Positions 35,886-48,469 of a DNA stretch of 64,000 nucleotides are shown one piece after another. Each line of letters starts with the position of its first letter. The first letter of the stretch is position 1. Source of the DNA: Progne subis subis (Eukaryota; Chordata; Aves; Passeriformes; Hirundinidae); assembly GCA_022316685.1 (NCBI GenBank), contig JAKJHU010000626.1, positions 160,924 to 224,923 on the forward strand, written 5' to 3'. Under the pieces are notes generated by a model. That model ran no database searches and was not told where the DNA came from. It worked only from the letters and a program-made list of their open reading frames with translations. Made by a program: the position numbers and the translations under genes.

Positions 35886-38059
35886 ATTAAGGCATATTTC
35901 CAAAGACAGTATGAGAAATTCCAGACCCTGAAGCTAATAGTTCTGCAGCAAAATCTCTGGGAGGTGTGGCAACTGTAGTCATTAATTATTTTCTCATTCA
36001 TTAAGTTATTTGAAAATTGAACTGTTTTCTCCTCATTTTGCTACAGGAATACAGAAGAACAAGGTAGTTTAATTCTCTCCGAAGTAGGAGGACCAAATTC
36101 TGGGTGAAGTGTCCAGAACCAAAAATCATGGTATGTATTCACAGAGGCATTTTGGCCATGATAGTCATGACAGTGACATTCATTCAGGATGTTCAGGTGA
36201 TTCAGAAGCACAAAGGTTGACTTTTTCACAGTCTCAATTTCATTATTATTCAGAACATACCAATGGCTAGCATCATTTTCACCACCTCTTTCCTTACAGA
36301 CTTTCAAGATATGTTACCAATGTTGTCTACTTTCCTTTATGGAGATAAACTTTATGATAGGTTTAAATTTCTGGATAAATTAATCAGAATATGCTTTATA
36401 ACTGCTTAGTTTCCATCAATTCTCCAAACAGAACATTTCCTTTCCTTTCTGCTCCAAATGAAACTCAAACTCTATCTCAGAGAAGGTGAGCTGAACATAC
36501 AGCCCCATTTCCTTTCCAACCCCAAAATCTAATATAAAAAAAGTTTTACAGAGAACGAGAAGCTTTGTTTCCAGTCTGACAACCAAAATATATGTGATAC
36601 AGGTAGTATTAAATTGCACAAATCCTGCAGCTATAGTAAAAATAATGTAAACTTTTAACACATTAATTTTAATAAAATAAAATTGAGTGGCATGGTTATG
36701 AGACCCAACATAGAGAAACAGGGAAATTGTCTGAGTTTTTATTTTATTATCCGCTGTGGTGAAGATTGAGAAGCAGACGGGCACACTGGAGTTGACTGTT
36801 AAGTGATGGCAAATCTCCAATATTCAAACATCATGAGATCCTACACAAGAATGAATTTTAAGTTATAGAAAAGCAGAGGTGGTGACAAGAAGGTTAATAT
36901 AGAAGGAAGGGTGAAAACATAAGCCAAATTATGGTTGAAACAAGCAGTATTTCACAAGTATTGGAACATAACTGTATAATAACATAATTAACCCGTGTAA
37001 CTCCGCACCAAAGAGAAGAAATAGGATTAATTACATTCAAATAGTGATAGCTGGTGTAATTTCACAGAGGAACAAACACATAGATTGAAATCACAAATAG
37101 GTCAAAGCACTCAGTAGGCACTAGATGGGTTAATGAAGGAATTTCTCTGCTATTATGACAGAACATCTAGATAGATGTTAATAAGAGAAAAGTTGTTGTA
37201 AAGAACTTGACAAAAAAAAGTAATTTTATCCTCCTTATAGGAAGATAAACTACTTGTAGGCAGTTGTGTGAACCACAATAAAATGACTAGACTTTGCAGA
37301 AAAATAGAGCAAATTACAGTTAGCAATTTCTTTGTTGTAATCAGGCTGTACTGTGGATATAATGTTCGCTGGAGTGAGGCCTGTGCTTGCCGTGATTGAA
37401 AATAAAGACGTGGCATTTTTATAAACTGTAACTTTAGACTCTTTGTAAGACCTAGTCTTAGTTAATGCAGTTTCAATGCAGTTTCAGTACTAATATGACT
37501 GTTGTAATAAAATGAGTGCTGAACTATGTAGAAAAAAAATGGCATTTTAATTGCTCAGAAGAGTTGCATTCTAATATATTGACCAGAGGTACCTGGAAAA
37601 CTTTTATGTAAAGTAGATTAAAGATGACACACATTTCTATAGATTTTTTCCTCTTTTTGGATAATGACTTATTCTGTTCCTACAAGTCCATGTTAAATGA
37701 AACCATTTCTATAATCATTGCAGTATAGCTTCATCTCTTATTTTTCCTTAGTGAAGCCAGGGATTTACCTTTTTGGTGTGGCTGAAGTGTTAATTGGGCA
37801 CTCTCTAATCTGCTGATCTAAAGAAGGATGTTTTAGAAAAATACAGGTTGCAGCTTAAATACTCCAAAGAATTTACTGAAGTGTTTTATATGAAAAATTA
37901 GATGTGACTCTTTGCAGTAAGACCTGTGGAGGGCACAAAGTCCATGCTCTGCAGCACAGCCTGATGTCACATCACCAAAAACAGATGTTTTCATGTCATA
38001 AGGGCAGTGCTATATTCCATAATTTTGGAAATAGCTGTTTCTCATAAAAGCGGTATGGT

Positions 38060-38085
38060 TTAAAAAAAAAAAAAAAAAAAAAAAA
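38060..38085. repeat. A26 homopolymer
   Basis: Consecutive A run. Confidence 0.88.
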
Positions 38086-38685
38086 GTTCCTATTTTAGAG
38101 CCTTAGCAGAAAAACTGGAACTTGAGGAGTGCTGACTTCTCTGCCTCCCTATTTCATTCCATAACTGCTGGCAAAAGATTCCTGTGCATACACAGACAGT
38201 ACAGCAGTACCAGTTTGTGTCTTTGGATGGCAGCAGCATCCTAAAGACATGACTCAACCCAAAATGCCCCGGTTTGTACCAACTTCATACTGCCTGTGTG
38301 CCACTGGCCGTGGTACTCAGCTCAAGGCTGATTGAGAATAGACCCAGCTGACATTATGCTGATGTTTGGGAGGCCTGGCAGGAACATGGGGACCTCGTTT
38401 CATGGGAATCAGGAGGACAAGGAACCAAGACTTGTCCAGTTATGAGTCCAGCTCCCAGACCAAGAAAACAGCTTTGCGGTGATTTCCTTCAGCATCACCC
38501 TGTCAATGGTTTTAGGCCCAAAACAATCAAAATACTCTTCCCACCTTCTGTTCTGCCTGGAGCATGAAATGAAAGTTAATAATAAGAGATTTTTAGAACA
38601 AGAAAATCAAACTACTACAAGCTATTTTTGAAGAAACAAAAGTTATTTCTGAAATGTTACTAAAAAGATGCTTTTAACAATGTTT

Positions 38686-38699
38686 GGGGGGGGGGGGGG
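38686..38699. repeat. G14 homopolymer
   Basis: Consecutive G run, then GTTTTTGTTTTG. Confidence 0.9.
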
Positions 38700-39087
38700 T
38701 GTTTGTTTTTGTTTTGCCTATTTTTTCCCCTTTTCCCTTGCTCAAATAATTGTTTTTATAGATTGTCTCCTTCAGCTCAAATCATCATATTACTCCACTT
38801 CCATTTCACTTCTTACCTGGGGCATTGCACTAGCAGACGTTTCAAAGGTCTCAAAAAATTAGTTCTGACCTGAGTCTAAGAGGAAAATAAGGGTGAGATT
38901 TTAACAGGCTTCAAGCAAACCTTGAAGAGATTTGTCCTGTTCTATTTGAACCCCTAGGGTTTACAAGCTAGCTGCAGATCTGATATAAAGTTCATTGTAA
39001 CATAAGCTTTAATAAAATAGTCTTATTCCAACACCAGAAAAATCTCAAAGTTAAAACAACGTTTGAAAGCTCTGTTTACTTCAAATA

Positions 39088-39136
39088 ATAATATATACAT
39101 ATATATATATTTTATATATATATATATATATATATG
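39088..39136. repeat. (TA)n microsatellite
   Basis: Imperfect TA dinucleotide array with a short T interruption. Confidence 0.92.
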
Positions 39137-40774
39137 TAATTTAATGTTTAATTGGAACTTTTATGAGCAGTACATGATGGCAATGGTCCTAAAGCCTATA
39201 TTTTTCAGAAGATATTTTCTGAAGAAAGAATTTCAATGTATCATTTTTATATAGCCAGAGTGTGTTGTGTCTCATTATGGCAGAATGGAGCTTTGCTTTC
39301 ATGCATTTTTAAAAGAGCTTATAGTAAACATAAAGAAGTTACAATAATATTTGTATTGGCTCTCTAAATCAAAACCAGGCCCCATAAAACTCACTCAATT
39401 CTCTGCAGCTGTTGAAGCTCCTTCTGCCTCTGAGCTAAAACTTCATGGCAAATTCTTGCTATGTCCCATCATGGGCTGACTCAGTCAAGCAAACACAGAT
39501 GCTATAATCTCTAAGAGGGCCTATTTTATTCCTTTTAAGAACAAAATCACAGACCTTGCTACCAATATTCCATCCACTAGGTTAATACAGATCATAAACA
39601 AGAAGGTCAAGGCCTGATGCTTTAAATCTCCCAGAAAAACAGGCAAAGAGCTCAAGGAAAAGCTCTCCATCTGACTCAGCCTAACCTCTTTTTGAAAAAA
39701 TGAAACAGGTAGACTATGAAGAAATAGACACAAATTCCACTTTGAATGATGGTGAACTATGATTGGGATGTTTCTTCTCACATAATTATGTTGGCTACAG
39801 AACTTGCCATTTTCTTACTGTAAAACAACCCTCATTTCCTCAACTTAGAGACAACTGCAAGGACAATAAATGCATTTAAACCTCAGATCACTGGTGTACA
39901 GTAATTTCCCAGTTGCCATGGTGAGGAACAGATGACCTAAACAGATGAGCAAGTGATGTCAGTCAACAATTCTCAAGTGAAAATGTTGAAAATGGCTAAA
40001 AGGATGCTAAAGGCATTATCAGGAATGTTTGTGTTCCAGTGTTAATCACTGAATTTTCAGTGATTTAATAGAAAATAATTACTCATTTAAAGACTTTTTA
40101 AAACAGATTTTGCAGGAGACAGTTGATTGTCTTTTGATTTTTCTTTTCAAGATAACTGTTAGCCTATCCTTTTTAAAGCTGTTTGAATGCAATGTGTGTC
40201 CACAGCTTTTACAAACTTGAACATTAAGCTGACATGTTTAAAGTATATTAGGGCAGGATTCAGAGTTAGATTAGGAGGTAAAGATAATTGTCTGCTTGAG
40301 AAACAGTCTTAGCTCCCAATGATTTAGTGGAGACAGTGTTAATGCACATGTAAATGTGTTGTAATTCCAAGGTTAATCCCATCCACCAGAGCATGTTTGA
40401 ACAGCCCCTGTGGAGAATTCTAGTGTACTTTGAGAATAAAGTAACCCAGCAATTATTTGTGATTCCTCCAGAAAGAGGCAAGCAGGTTATCTGCTATGCA
40501 TCTCACTTTTATTAGGTACACTGGACAATTTAAAACCGTCTTAGAAGTCTCCACAGCTTGGTAGGCAGGTGCCTCACTGCCTTTGGGATCTGGTGCATGG
40601 AGAAGAGATGAAGAGTTAATTGGTCCTCACCTTGTTGGGCTCCAAGTGTGCTGGCTGGGGACCACTCACAGTGGGACAACCAGAACTCACCATCAGCCAC
40701 AGTCTAAAAAGAAGACCCAGTACAAGGCATTAGGACCTTCACTGCTCTGCCACCATTTCTCTGTACATTATTAA

Positions 40775-41020
40775 TTCTTACAATAATCTTGGTTGGAAAA
40801 AAACTCTAAGACTGAGTGCAACCAAGGCCACCATAAAATTGTGTCCCCAGATGCCGCATCCTCACATCTTTTAAATCCCTACAAGGATGGAAACTCCACT
40901 GCTGCCCTGGATTGCTAGGGCTCGATAACATTTTGGGTGAAGAAATTTTCCCTAATATCTAATATAAACCCCTTCTGGCGCAACTTGAGGATTTTTCTTC
41001 TTGTCATATCCCTGTAAATA
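40775..41020 (-). mobile_element. CR1 LINE 3' region
   Basis: Antisense CR1 landmarks are present in order: CTTTTAAATCCCTACAAGGATGG, CTCCACTGCTGCCCTGG, AAATTTTCCCTAATATCTAA and CTGGCGCAACTTGAGG. Confidence 0.85.
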
Positions 41021-41101
41021 AGTGGTTGTCAGCCCGCACATAGAAGAAAGGAAAATTATTGGTTCACGTATTTCTTTTTTCACACATGTACATGCATCCC
41101 T

Positions 41102-41362
41102 CAAAAAAACAAACAAAAACAAACAACCCCCCCCAAAAAAAATCAAAAAACCAAAACCAAACAAACAAAAAAACCAAAACAAAAATCAAACAAACCAAAC
41201 AACAACAACAAACCCACAAAAACTCTCAAACAAAACAAAACAAAACAAAACAAAACAACTCTAATCCAAACCATAAAACAAAAAACCAAAGCAAAACAAA
41301 AACAAACAAAAAACCCCAGAAAATAACCCACCAAAGTCCCCCTCCCCTACAAAAAGCTAAAA
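41102..41362. repeat. A/C-only low-complexity tract (about 260 bp)
   Basis: The longest A/C tract here: irregular AAAC, AAAAC, CCAAA and CAACAA units and a C8 block, with very few T or G. It gives long Lys/Asn/Gln/Thr frames that are not genes. Confidence 0.88.
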
Positions 41363-44300
41363 CCAGACACACCTCATACATAATTTTAGTCAGTCTCCTT
41401 CTGGTTCGGTTTTATGGTCATACTTACAAATTTTGGAGTTGGTGGCCTTTTTTGGTTGTCTGGGGTTTTTTTAAGAGCAATTTTTCTTTCCTTTAATCTT
41501 TTATTTATTTGAATTCCGTCTGAAAGGTCCAACAGCAAATTAGACAGACAGTGAAACACTATAACTCAATCTGTATAAAAATATGTCAAATACATGAGGG
41601 GAACGAACAGAAGAAATAGCTTTTTGGAAATATATTTTGCCCCTAGGGAGAAATCCATCACCCTTGTAGGTCCTTTAAGTGAGACTATGTGTGAGTCAAT
41701 AAAGCTTTCTGTTATAGTAACATTTACCATGCACTGATATTTAGTACATTTTTTTCCCTACAGGCAAATTGCTATTAATATGACAACATTCAAATGAAAA
41801 TTGCTATGAATATGACAGCATTCAAACATGCAAATAAAAAATATAAAAGTCTTCCCCTTTCAAAAGGTTTATTAATTAAAATATTTAATTTGCACACATC
41901 CATTTAATAGCATAACCTAAAAACCATTTAACAGGTGAAAGTTTTTAAAGTAAGGTTCAATGTACTTCCTGTATTATGAAAGTATAAATGTTCACTCTTT
42001 ATTTGGGGAAATCAAATTATATCCTACATAACCCTCTGTAACTTAAACATACCTCAAAACATCCTGATGTTAGAAACTGATTTTACTGAGGGTTAGCTAA
42101 TTTCAATTTATTTGTAAATAGCAATCTTTTTCCTTGCTGACATCTGCCACAAGAGGGAGAGATGAACACAAACTAAGCCATTAAATCAATTTACAAATTT
42201 GAGGTCTCTAAAATAAATGTTGTGGTAGGTTTAATTATAAGACATGATGCTGTTTTGAAAGACTGACATTTAAAAATAAAAAGAAAAGAAATACAACATT
42301 TTGGCTCTGCAATGTAGTATTTTAAACCAGTCCAAGATGAAGATGCCAGACATTATCTGAATGTGCTGTGTCCCTCTGAAAAATTAAATGCTTTTTCTGA
42401 GGGCATGATAATTGTTTTCTCACAGAGTACAGGATTTAATTCAATGTCTTACCAGCACTGTTGGGAATTACGGTCCAGAAAACACAGAGGCAAATAATTT
42501 TTTTTCTCTCTTTTCCTCTGGAAAGTAAAGAAGGGACAGCACAACACTTAAAAGGATGAAGCAAAATCTTAGTTGACTATATCTTGGAAGACAGAGGGGA
42601 TTTGCTTTAATATATGTACGCTTGGAACACCAGGCTCTATCAATAGATAGAACTTGAAATAAAATATTCTGAACTATAGGATTTCAGACTTTCTGAGTTG
42701 AAGGTCTAGATATTGTGAAAAAAGATATTGATTTTGCCCTAGAAGAATGAAAGAATAAAAATTATTTCTGAGGAGGTACAGTCCTATACTCTGCCCTGAC
42801 CCTCGCAGACTAATTTCATATCCCATTTACTGCTGGGTAAGACCTTCTCTGGAGCTCAATGACTGAAAGTGGTCAAAGTAGACTGCTCCAGAGAAGAAGA
42901 GTACTCTTAGAAAGAGTTAAAAGTAATTCAGGATTGTGAGGATTTGTCTGAGAGACAACAGGAGAGTCTAACAGACAGGTTTGTCAGGTAAGGGCATAGT
43001 TTATGACCAGGCTCATGATACTTGTCCATTATTACACAATTTCATTCACATTTACTCACTTTTCTCCCAGCACTGTGATTCTCACTCTACCTGTCCAAAC
43101 CACTTAATCTTTTCTTCAGCTTTTGAGGACACTGGACTCAGGACCAAAAGAAAGATGTTAATTGCTACTTTTTGTTATTAATTCTGCATAGCAACAAGGC
43201 TCAAAAGTCATCCCATTCCAGGCTAAGAACACTGCAAATAGAAAAAGGGAACAATTTCCAGGTTTTCTTCGGAGGACTATCATCATTCATGTATATTGTC
43301 CAGAAATAATGCCATGTCTTCCAGTACTCACTGTTTTACTCCATTTATTGGTAAGCACTTTCCTAACGTGACAAACATTGTATTTGAAAACAAAATCAGC
43401 TTCAAGTTCTCTCTTTCTTGAAAATTAATTAGTCCTGCTTTTCAGGCATAAAGAGAGAGGTCTGGACTAATTTCTGTCACTCCCTCCAGACCCACAGTTG
43501 GTGAAGTAAGTCATGGCAACAGCAAGGATGTTATCTTGCTATACTGGTTCATCTGTGACAGACCAAACTGGGACAAGGACGCTAAAGAGCTGTGATTTAG
43601 CCTCTCCATTATCAGACACCACCAACATTTCCATTTTAAGGAAAAAAAAAACCACTTTTGTTCCCACTTCCTAATATCCTATTCCAATAATGAATCCTTT
43701 CAATATCTTCTAGTCACAACAGCTCTACTTTTCATGGGCATTGATACTTCTTTAAAGGAGCAGTCTTCTCGATTTTTGTAATTTTAAAATGCATTTTTTT
43801 CTTACTAGGGCTACTTTTAACTGGTGTTCTGCTAAACAATTTTGCTATTTTTAAAGCAAACCTCACACATATGTGGTCAAATCTTCGTCTATTGCTCTCT
43901 GGCTCTATTTTCCACATCTTCAAGTATGCATTCTGCCATTTGCAGATTTCTTCATATCCTTTTATACTGACATGAGACAGAGACTTTGTTTCCCCTGGTA
44001 TAATGACTTTTTTCTCTAGTAAGGATTTTTCATGTTTGGCAGCAGTAGTTCAATAGTTATCAACTAAGAGAGTTTTTCACCATTTTAAATATTTTTCAGT
44101 TTTCTACAATATAGGGTTTTTTTAATGGACTGATCAAACAATAGTTATTGAGAATTGATATTCTTATTAAAAGCAGAATCGCTTGAAACACCACACAGTT
44201 TTTATCTATTCACAGCAGTTTCAAATTTAGTATTTGTAAGTCAGTGTAAGACCTTCAGTCTCCTGATAATTTCCATTAAGTATCTATCTTTAGCTGTCTA

Positions 44301-44459
44301 TGAGTTGTTAATACAAATATGGAAGAGTTTAGGTGAGTTCTGGTGGAAAAGGATTCAAAAATTGATTAAATGCAGTGATTTATTTCTTTCCAAAGACCTA
44401 TTGAGTTAATCAAATGCATTGCTTACTAGGAGAATATATGGGTTTTATCATAATGGAGG
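41363..44459. other. Unique DNA, no gene seen
   Basis: AT-rich sequence with one diverged 32-bp tandem duplication. No coding exon or mobile-element terminus is recognised. Confidence 0.5.
41765..41830. repeat. Diverged 32-bp tandem duplication
   Basis: AAATTGCTATTAATATGACA followed by ACATTCAAA recurs 32 bases later as AAATTGCTATGAATATGACA followed by GCATTCAAA. Confidence 0.85.
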
Positions 44460-44508
44460 ATCATAGAATCATAGAATATCTAGAATTGGAAGAGATCCCT
44501 AAGGATTC
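44460..44508 (-). mobile_element. CR1 3' terminus fragment
   Basis: CATAGAATCATAGAATATCTAGAATTGGAAGAGATCCCTAAGGA is the antisense CR1 end with its terminal 8-mers. Only about 50 bases remain. Confidence 0.8.
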
Positions 44509-44948
44509 TTTCTTTTTTTCCTTGGTTTCACTACAGGTTACTTCTCACACTGAGCTTAAACTCCTCATTTTACAAAATGTAGTTTGGGATAGCTTTCTGT
44601 TCTATTTTGTTTTGAATCAATATTTATTAGCAATATTTTTGCTCTGATGCAGGAGATAAAAAGAAGTGTATGAAACAAGTGAAAAATTACCTAATATAGA
44701 ATTTGGGATTAGAGGATCATATAAAGATAAATACATTTTGTATTACTGTTTACCCATGGGATTAATGTAAGCAGATGAGAAATAAAACAGATTTTTTTTT
44801 TTTTTTAATGAGCAAAGGATTCTTTTATATGTGGATGTTTATGTTTACATTAAGCTACATTGAGGAATTTTATATATATAGGAAGATTTTTTAATAAATA
44901 GCTTTATTTTTAATAAATATTTTTAATAAAATAGGGTTTTTTATTTTT

Positions 44949-44970
44949 AAATAGGTTTTAAAACCTATTT
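44949..44970. repeat. Perfect 22-bp palindrome
   Basis: Arms AAATAGGTTTT and AAAACCTATTT are exact reverse complements without a spacer. The flanks hold four TTTTAATAAA-type direct repeats (44885-44935). Confidence 0.92.
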
Positions 44971-45654
44971 TTAATAAACAGAGGGGAGGTTTGGGGTATT
45001 TTTTGTGAAGGAAATCTAAGCTTAGAAAATTAATATTTTTATAACATTGCATCAGGATCAGCAGAAACTTGTCCTACAGAGAGATAAAGACATAGAAATG
45101 GGTAAAGTAGGGTGGACAGTATCAACTGAACATAAAGTCCTGAAAATTCTTCCATAATAAAATCATGTTTTATTTTTCATTGATGGTACTACAGGAGTTT
45201 AGGAGTTGGCCCATGCCTGTGGCTCAAAAAATTCTACTTTCCCTTGAAAGGCAGAAGCGAAGGGTTGTGAAGCATTGTGAACTTACCACAAAGTTTGCTA
45301 ATTGGTCCAATATCTCAAAAAAAACCCTGTGTTAACTCAGACACCCTGACTTAGGCTCCCCTGAGCCACAAAAATAATATTAAAAATGCACAAAAAGAGC
45401 ATCAAGCTCTAAAACATGCACTTTGAAGAAATGTATCATATCTCTGCCCAATCTAAAGGTCTCACTTCAAAAAGGCAAAGCAGAGGTAAAGGGCAGCAAG
45501 GAGGGAGAAAATGTTTCCATGGAAGAATAACACCTCACTGAAAGAAATTAAATGGATGATAGAATGTCATGAGGCAGTGTGGCCCTGGAGGAGAGTGCAG
45601 ATTGATGTTTCCAGATGTAAACCAGAAAGTTAGTTCCTAATATGCATGCATATC

Positions 45655-46041
45655 TGTGGGAGTTCTTTTGAGAGACCCAGATGACTGTCTATGGCAAAAG
45701 GCAAGAGTCTGCTCTTTGTCTGGGGGTGGAAATTATAGCTTTATTTGCCAGAGCTCCTGTAGCTCCTCCCTCGTCCCCGTTCTGATGCCAAACAGACCAA
45801 GCCCCCGCCCGTCCCGGGGCTTTTACCCGGGGGGCAGGGCCAGAGGCAGGGACAAGCCGCTGCCCAATCCAGGATAAGGTGGGAGTGGAACAGAGTTGGG
45901 TTACATTCCAGTGTGAGGGATGGGCGCGGCCGAGCAGGGACAAACCACGGGATACAGTTTCCAAGGGGGAAGGGGTGGGGAACATTACACATCCTGTATG
46001 AAAATGAAACACAATATAAACCCAATTAACACACTGTAACA
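45655..46041 (-). mobile_element. ERVK-like solo LTR with perfect 6-bp target duplication
   Basis: The element begins TGTTACAGTGTG and ends CTCCCACA on the minus strand, so TG...CA. It is flanked by an exact CATATC on both sides (45649-45654 and 46042-46047). Internally, GGGTAAAAGCCCCGGGA is in the TATA position and CAAATAAAGCT is the poly(A) signal, fixing the minus direction. A 387-bp length and 6-bp duplication suit a betaretrovirus-like (ERVK) element. There are no internal genes, so it is a solo LTR. The frames across it are not genes. Confidence 0.92.
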
Positions 46042-47279
46042 CATATCCAACTACAGTTTTTGAGAATTATTCTTTATTCCTTTCTTTATTTTAAGTATTT
46101 GAGTGCCTGTGTGAAAAGGGGTGCCATGCTTTGAAATAACAACCCTATGTGAAGTAAATTTCAGCTATGGTATTTGCATAATGGCTACTTTAAACATGTT
46201 AATATGCCATAGAAATCAAACTGTCAAGTGAGAGAAAAAATAGCATACAGGTGACAAAAAAAAATAGTGAACAGGGTGAAAAGATACTGAGATTTTTCTC
46301 AACAATTTAATATTTAATAAGCTACTTACATTGATTATGAATGAGCTGCAAAGTTTGTAATTTGCAAAATTACTTTTGTTTTCCAAATAAACCAAGAAAA
46401 ATATAAGTTTTCATTGTGTGGTGATACAATGACATGTCAGAAAAATAGGTAGCATAGTAAGGATAAAAATAATATCTATATCTTCAGCACGCTAGTCTTT
46501 CACTAAATACTCATATTCCTGTGGTGTGTGGGTGTTTTTTTTTTTTTTTTTTTTTGTTATAGATAGTGTGGAAATCTGCAGGAATTTCTTTCTGAAAGAG
46601 AAGTATGATTGTAATTGCTGCATGTGGGCCTACCACATTTTTTATAACAGCTTTGAAAGGCTCACATAATTAGTATTTGTAAATCATGTTAGTATAATCA
46701 GAATGCAATTACAGAATTGCAAAGTGTTATTATTACTAATATTATTATTATGACTATCACAGCAACACATCCATTAAAGGCATACAAGATCGCGTTGTAA
46801 TTCGTAGAGTATGAATCTGTTTGACATGTGAACAAACCAATTCAGCTTTTTCCCTTGCAATTGATGATGAGAGCTGGGATGGACAATGAAAGGCCTGGTA
46901 GAATATTATGATGCATATTTTTATGGTAACTTCTCACATATTGTGTGGAATAGTGGTTACAGTTTGTTCACGTACTCTACTAATACAAAAAAAATGGTGC
47001 TGTCTTCACAGTTTATGAAATAGAGTTCTTATCCACACCTATCTTGGAAGTCAACCACACCAGTACAGTCTTATCATCCTCATATTATTTGTCTATGTCC
47101 AAGTTTGTAAGTTTGTAGTAGAATATTTAACTGTGGCATTCTTAAGAACATAGAAGTTTGATGTGAATGCCATATCACAAAACAGAGGAAGAAACAGCTT
47201 TCTTTACAATTTGGGTCTGCATTTTCCAGTCCTTGATGTCTAAAAAAGAGATATTTTTTTAAGAGATTATGTCCTTGGC
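46042..47279. other. Unique DNA, no gene seen
   Basis: AT-rich, with a T21 run at 46535-46555 and a short (ATT)n near 46735. No exon is recognised. Confidence 0.5.
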
Positions 47280-47318
47280 CATAAATTCAGCATAAATTCA
47301 GCATAAATTCAGCAAAAT
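47280..47318. repeat. 11-bp tandem repeat, three copies of CATAAATTCAG
   Basis: Three perfect tandem copies, then a degenerate fourth (CAAAATTCCAG). Confidence 0.92.
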
Positions 47319-47454
47319 TCCAGCATGTCTCTGTTTGTGGTCAGCAGAAAAAGTCAGCACAATGGGATATACATGCATAGGTACTTGAGGCACAGAATTG
47401 ATTGATATGATAGCTGTCCCCAGGGTATTCCCCTTCCCTAAGGCAAGATTGGCT

Positions 47455-48240
47455 ATTTCTGCACCATTTCTGATGGACATCTGTCTAATTTGTTCTTAAA
47501 GGCACTTGATGTTACAAAATCCAAATCCACTTTTCTATCCTTCAATCTATTCAGGATTCTTGATTTACTTATGATGATCTCTCTAATGAAAAAGAAAAGA
47601 AAAAAAAAATAAAGAAAAAAAAAAAACCAAAACAAAACAAAAACAACCCCCCCCCCCCAAACAAACAAACAAACAAAAAACCCAAACCAACCAACCAACC
47701 AACCAACCAACCAATAACCCCCCACCTTAATACTGGAGCAGAGTTATCTTTTCTGTAATTTAAGGTTGCTACTACTTCTCTCCACTAAGGCTATTCTAAA
47801 ATCTAGAGTATTATCTACAGAGCTGCTGTTTTAGTGAATCAGGATCCATCTAGTGCGTATGGTGTCTTCAACCCACCAGTCTTCATTGAAGAGCATGGTG
47901 GGGTTTTGCATAAGTTTGGTAGCTGAAATCTATTATTCTCTTCAAACAGACTAACTTTTTAACTCAGTATGATCATAACTTCAATTATGCAAACTGTGTC
48001 AGGTACATCAAGCATTTAGTCTTCCTGCACCCAAAGGAACCTTGAAGAATTTCTCAGAAGTAACATATGTTGCTTTGACTTGCTTGTTTTTGATAAAACC
48101 TTGATGGTTGTTAATCATCTCTTTATTCCTTTATGGATTTATATGCCACTGCTTATGTGCTCCATCATTTTTCTTAGAACTTAAATTATAGTGACTGACA
48201 ATGCCCAGTTTACATATATTTAAAAAAAATACATTCTTAA
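47455..48240 (-). mobile_element. Old, diverged CR1-like LINE remnant
   Basis: CTAATTTGTTCTTAAAGGCACTTG and, further on, TTTTTGATAAAACCTTGATGG with TTAATCATCTCTTTATTCC resemble antisense CR1 3' and reverse-transcriptase regions of an old subfamily. An A/C tract at 47589-47719 interrupts it. The edges are guesses. Confidence 0.45.
47589..47719. repeat. A/C-only tract with C12, (CAAA)n and (CCAA)n
   Basis: Poly-A, a C12 block, about four CAAA and seven CCAA units in series, with almost no G or T. Confidence 0.9.
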
Positions 48241-48469
48241 AAAGTAGGGATATTTGTATTTATGTTTCCAGACATTCTTAAACTGAATGATGGAAAGATT
48301 TCTTACATACTGGCTTAAATATATTTGACTCAATTGAGTAGTTTCACTTTTTCTGTCCCTTGGATATTATTTCATTGATGCTCAAGAAATATTAGTATTT
48401 CCTACCTTTCAATCAAATAACTGAGAGATTTTTTCATAGTATGAGAGAAAACCAGACTCATTAATGTTG

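Larger units (their letters stand above)
32036..40774. other. Large unique stretch, no gene seen
   Basis: Nearly 9 kb with no recognised mobile element. It has only homopolymers (A23 at 35863, A26 at 38060, G14 at 38686) and a (TA)n at 39088-39136. Open frames are short and unrecognised. An AP-1 core TGAGTCA lies at 32188-32194. Low repeat content over this length fits intergenic DNA with regulatory elements. Confidence 0.45.

Noticed and set aside
36416..36820. A 134-codon minus-strand frame
   Set aside because: Hydrophobic and unrecognised, with no promoter, splice or poly(A) context that sets it apart.
41022..41496. Lys/Asn/Gln/Thr-rich frames up to 145 codons
   Set aside because: They are translations of the A/C-only tract.
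45656..46042. Frames of 73-117 codons on both strands
   Set aside because: They coincide with the solo LTR bounded by the CATATC duplication.
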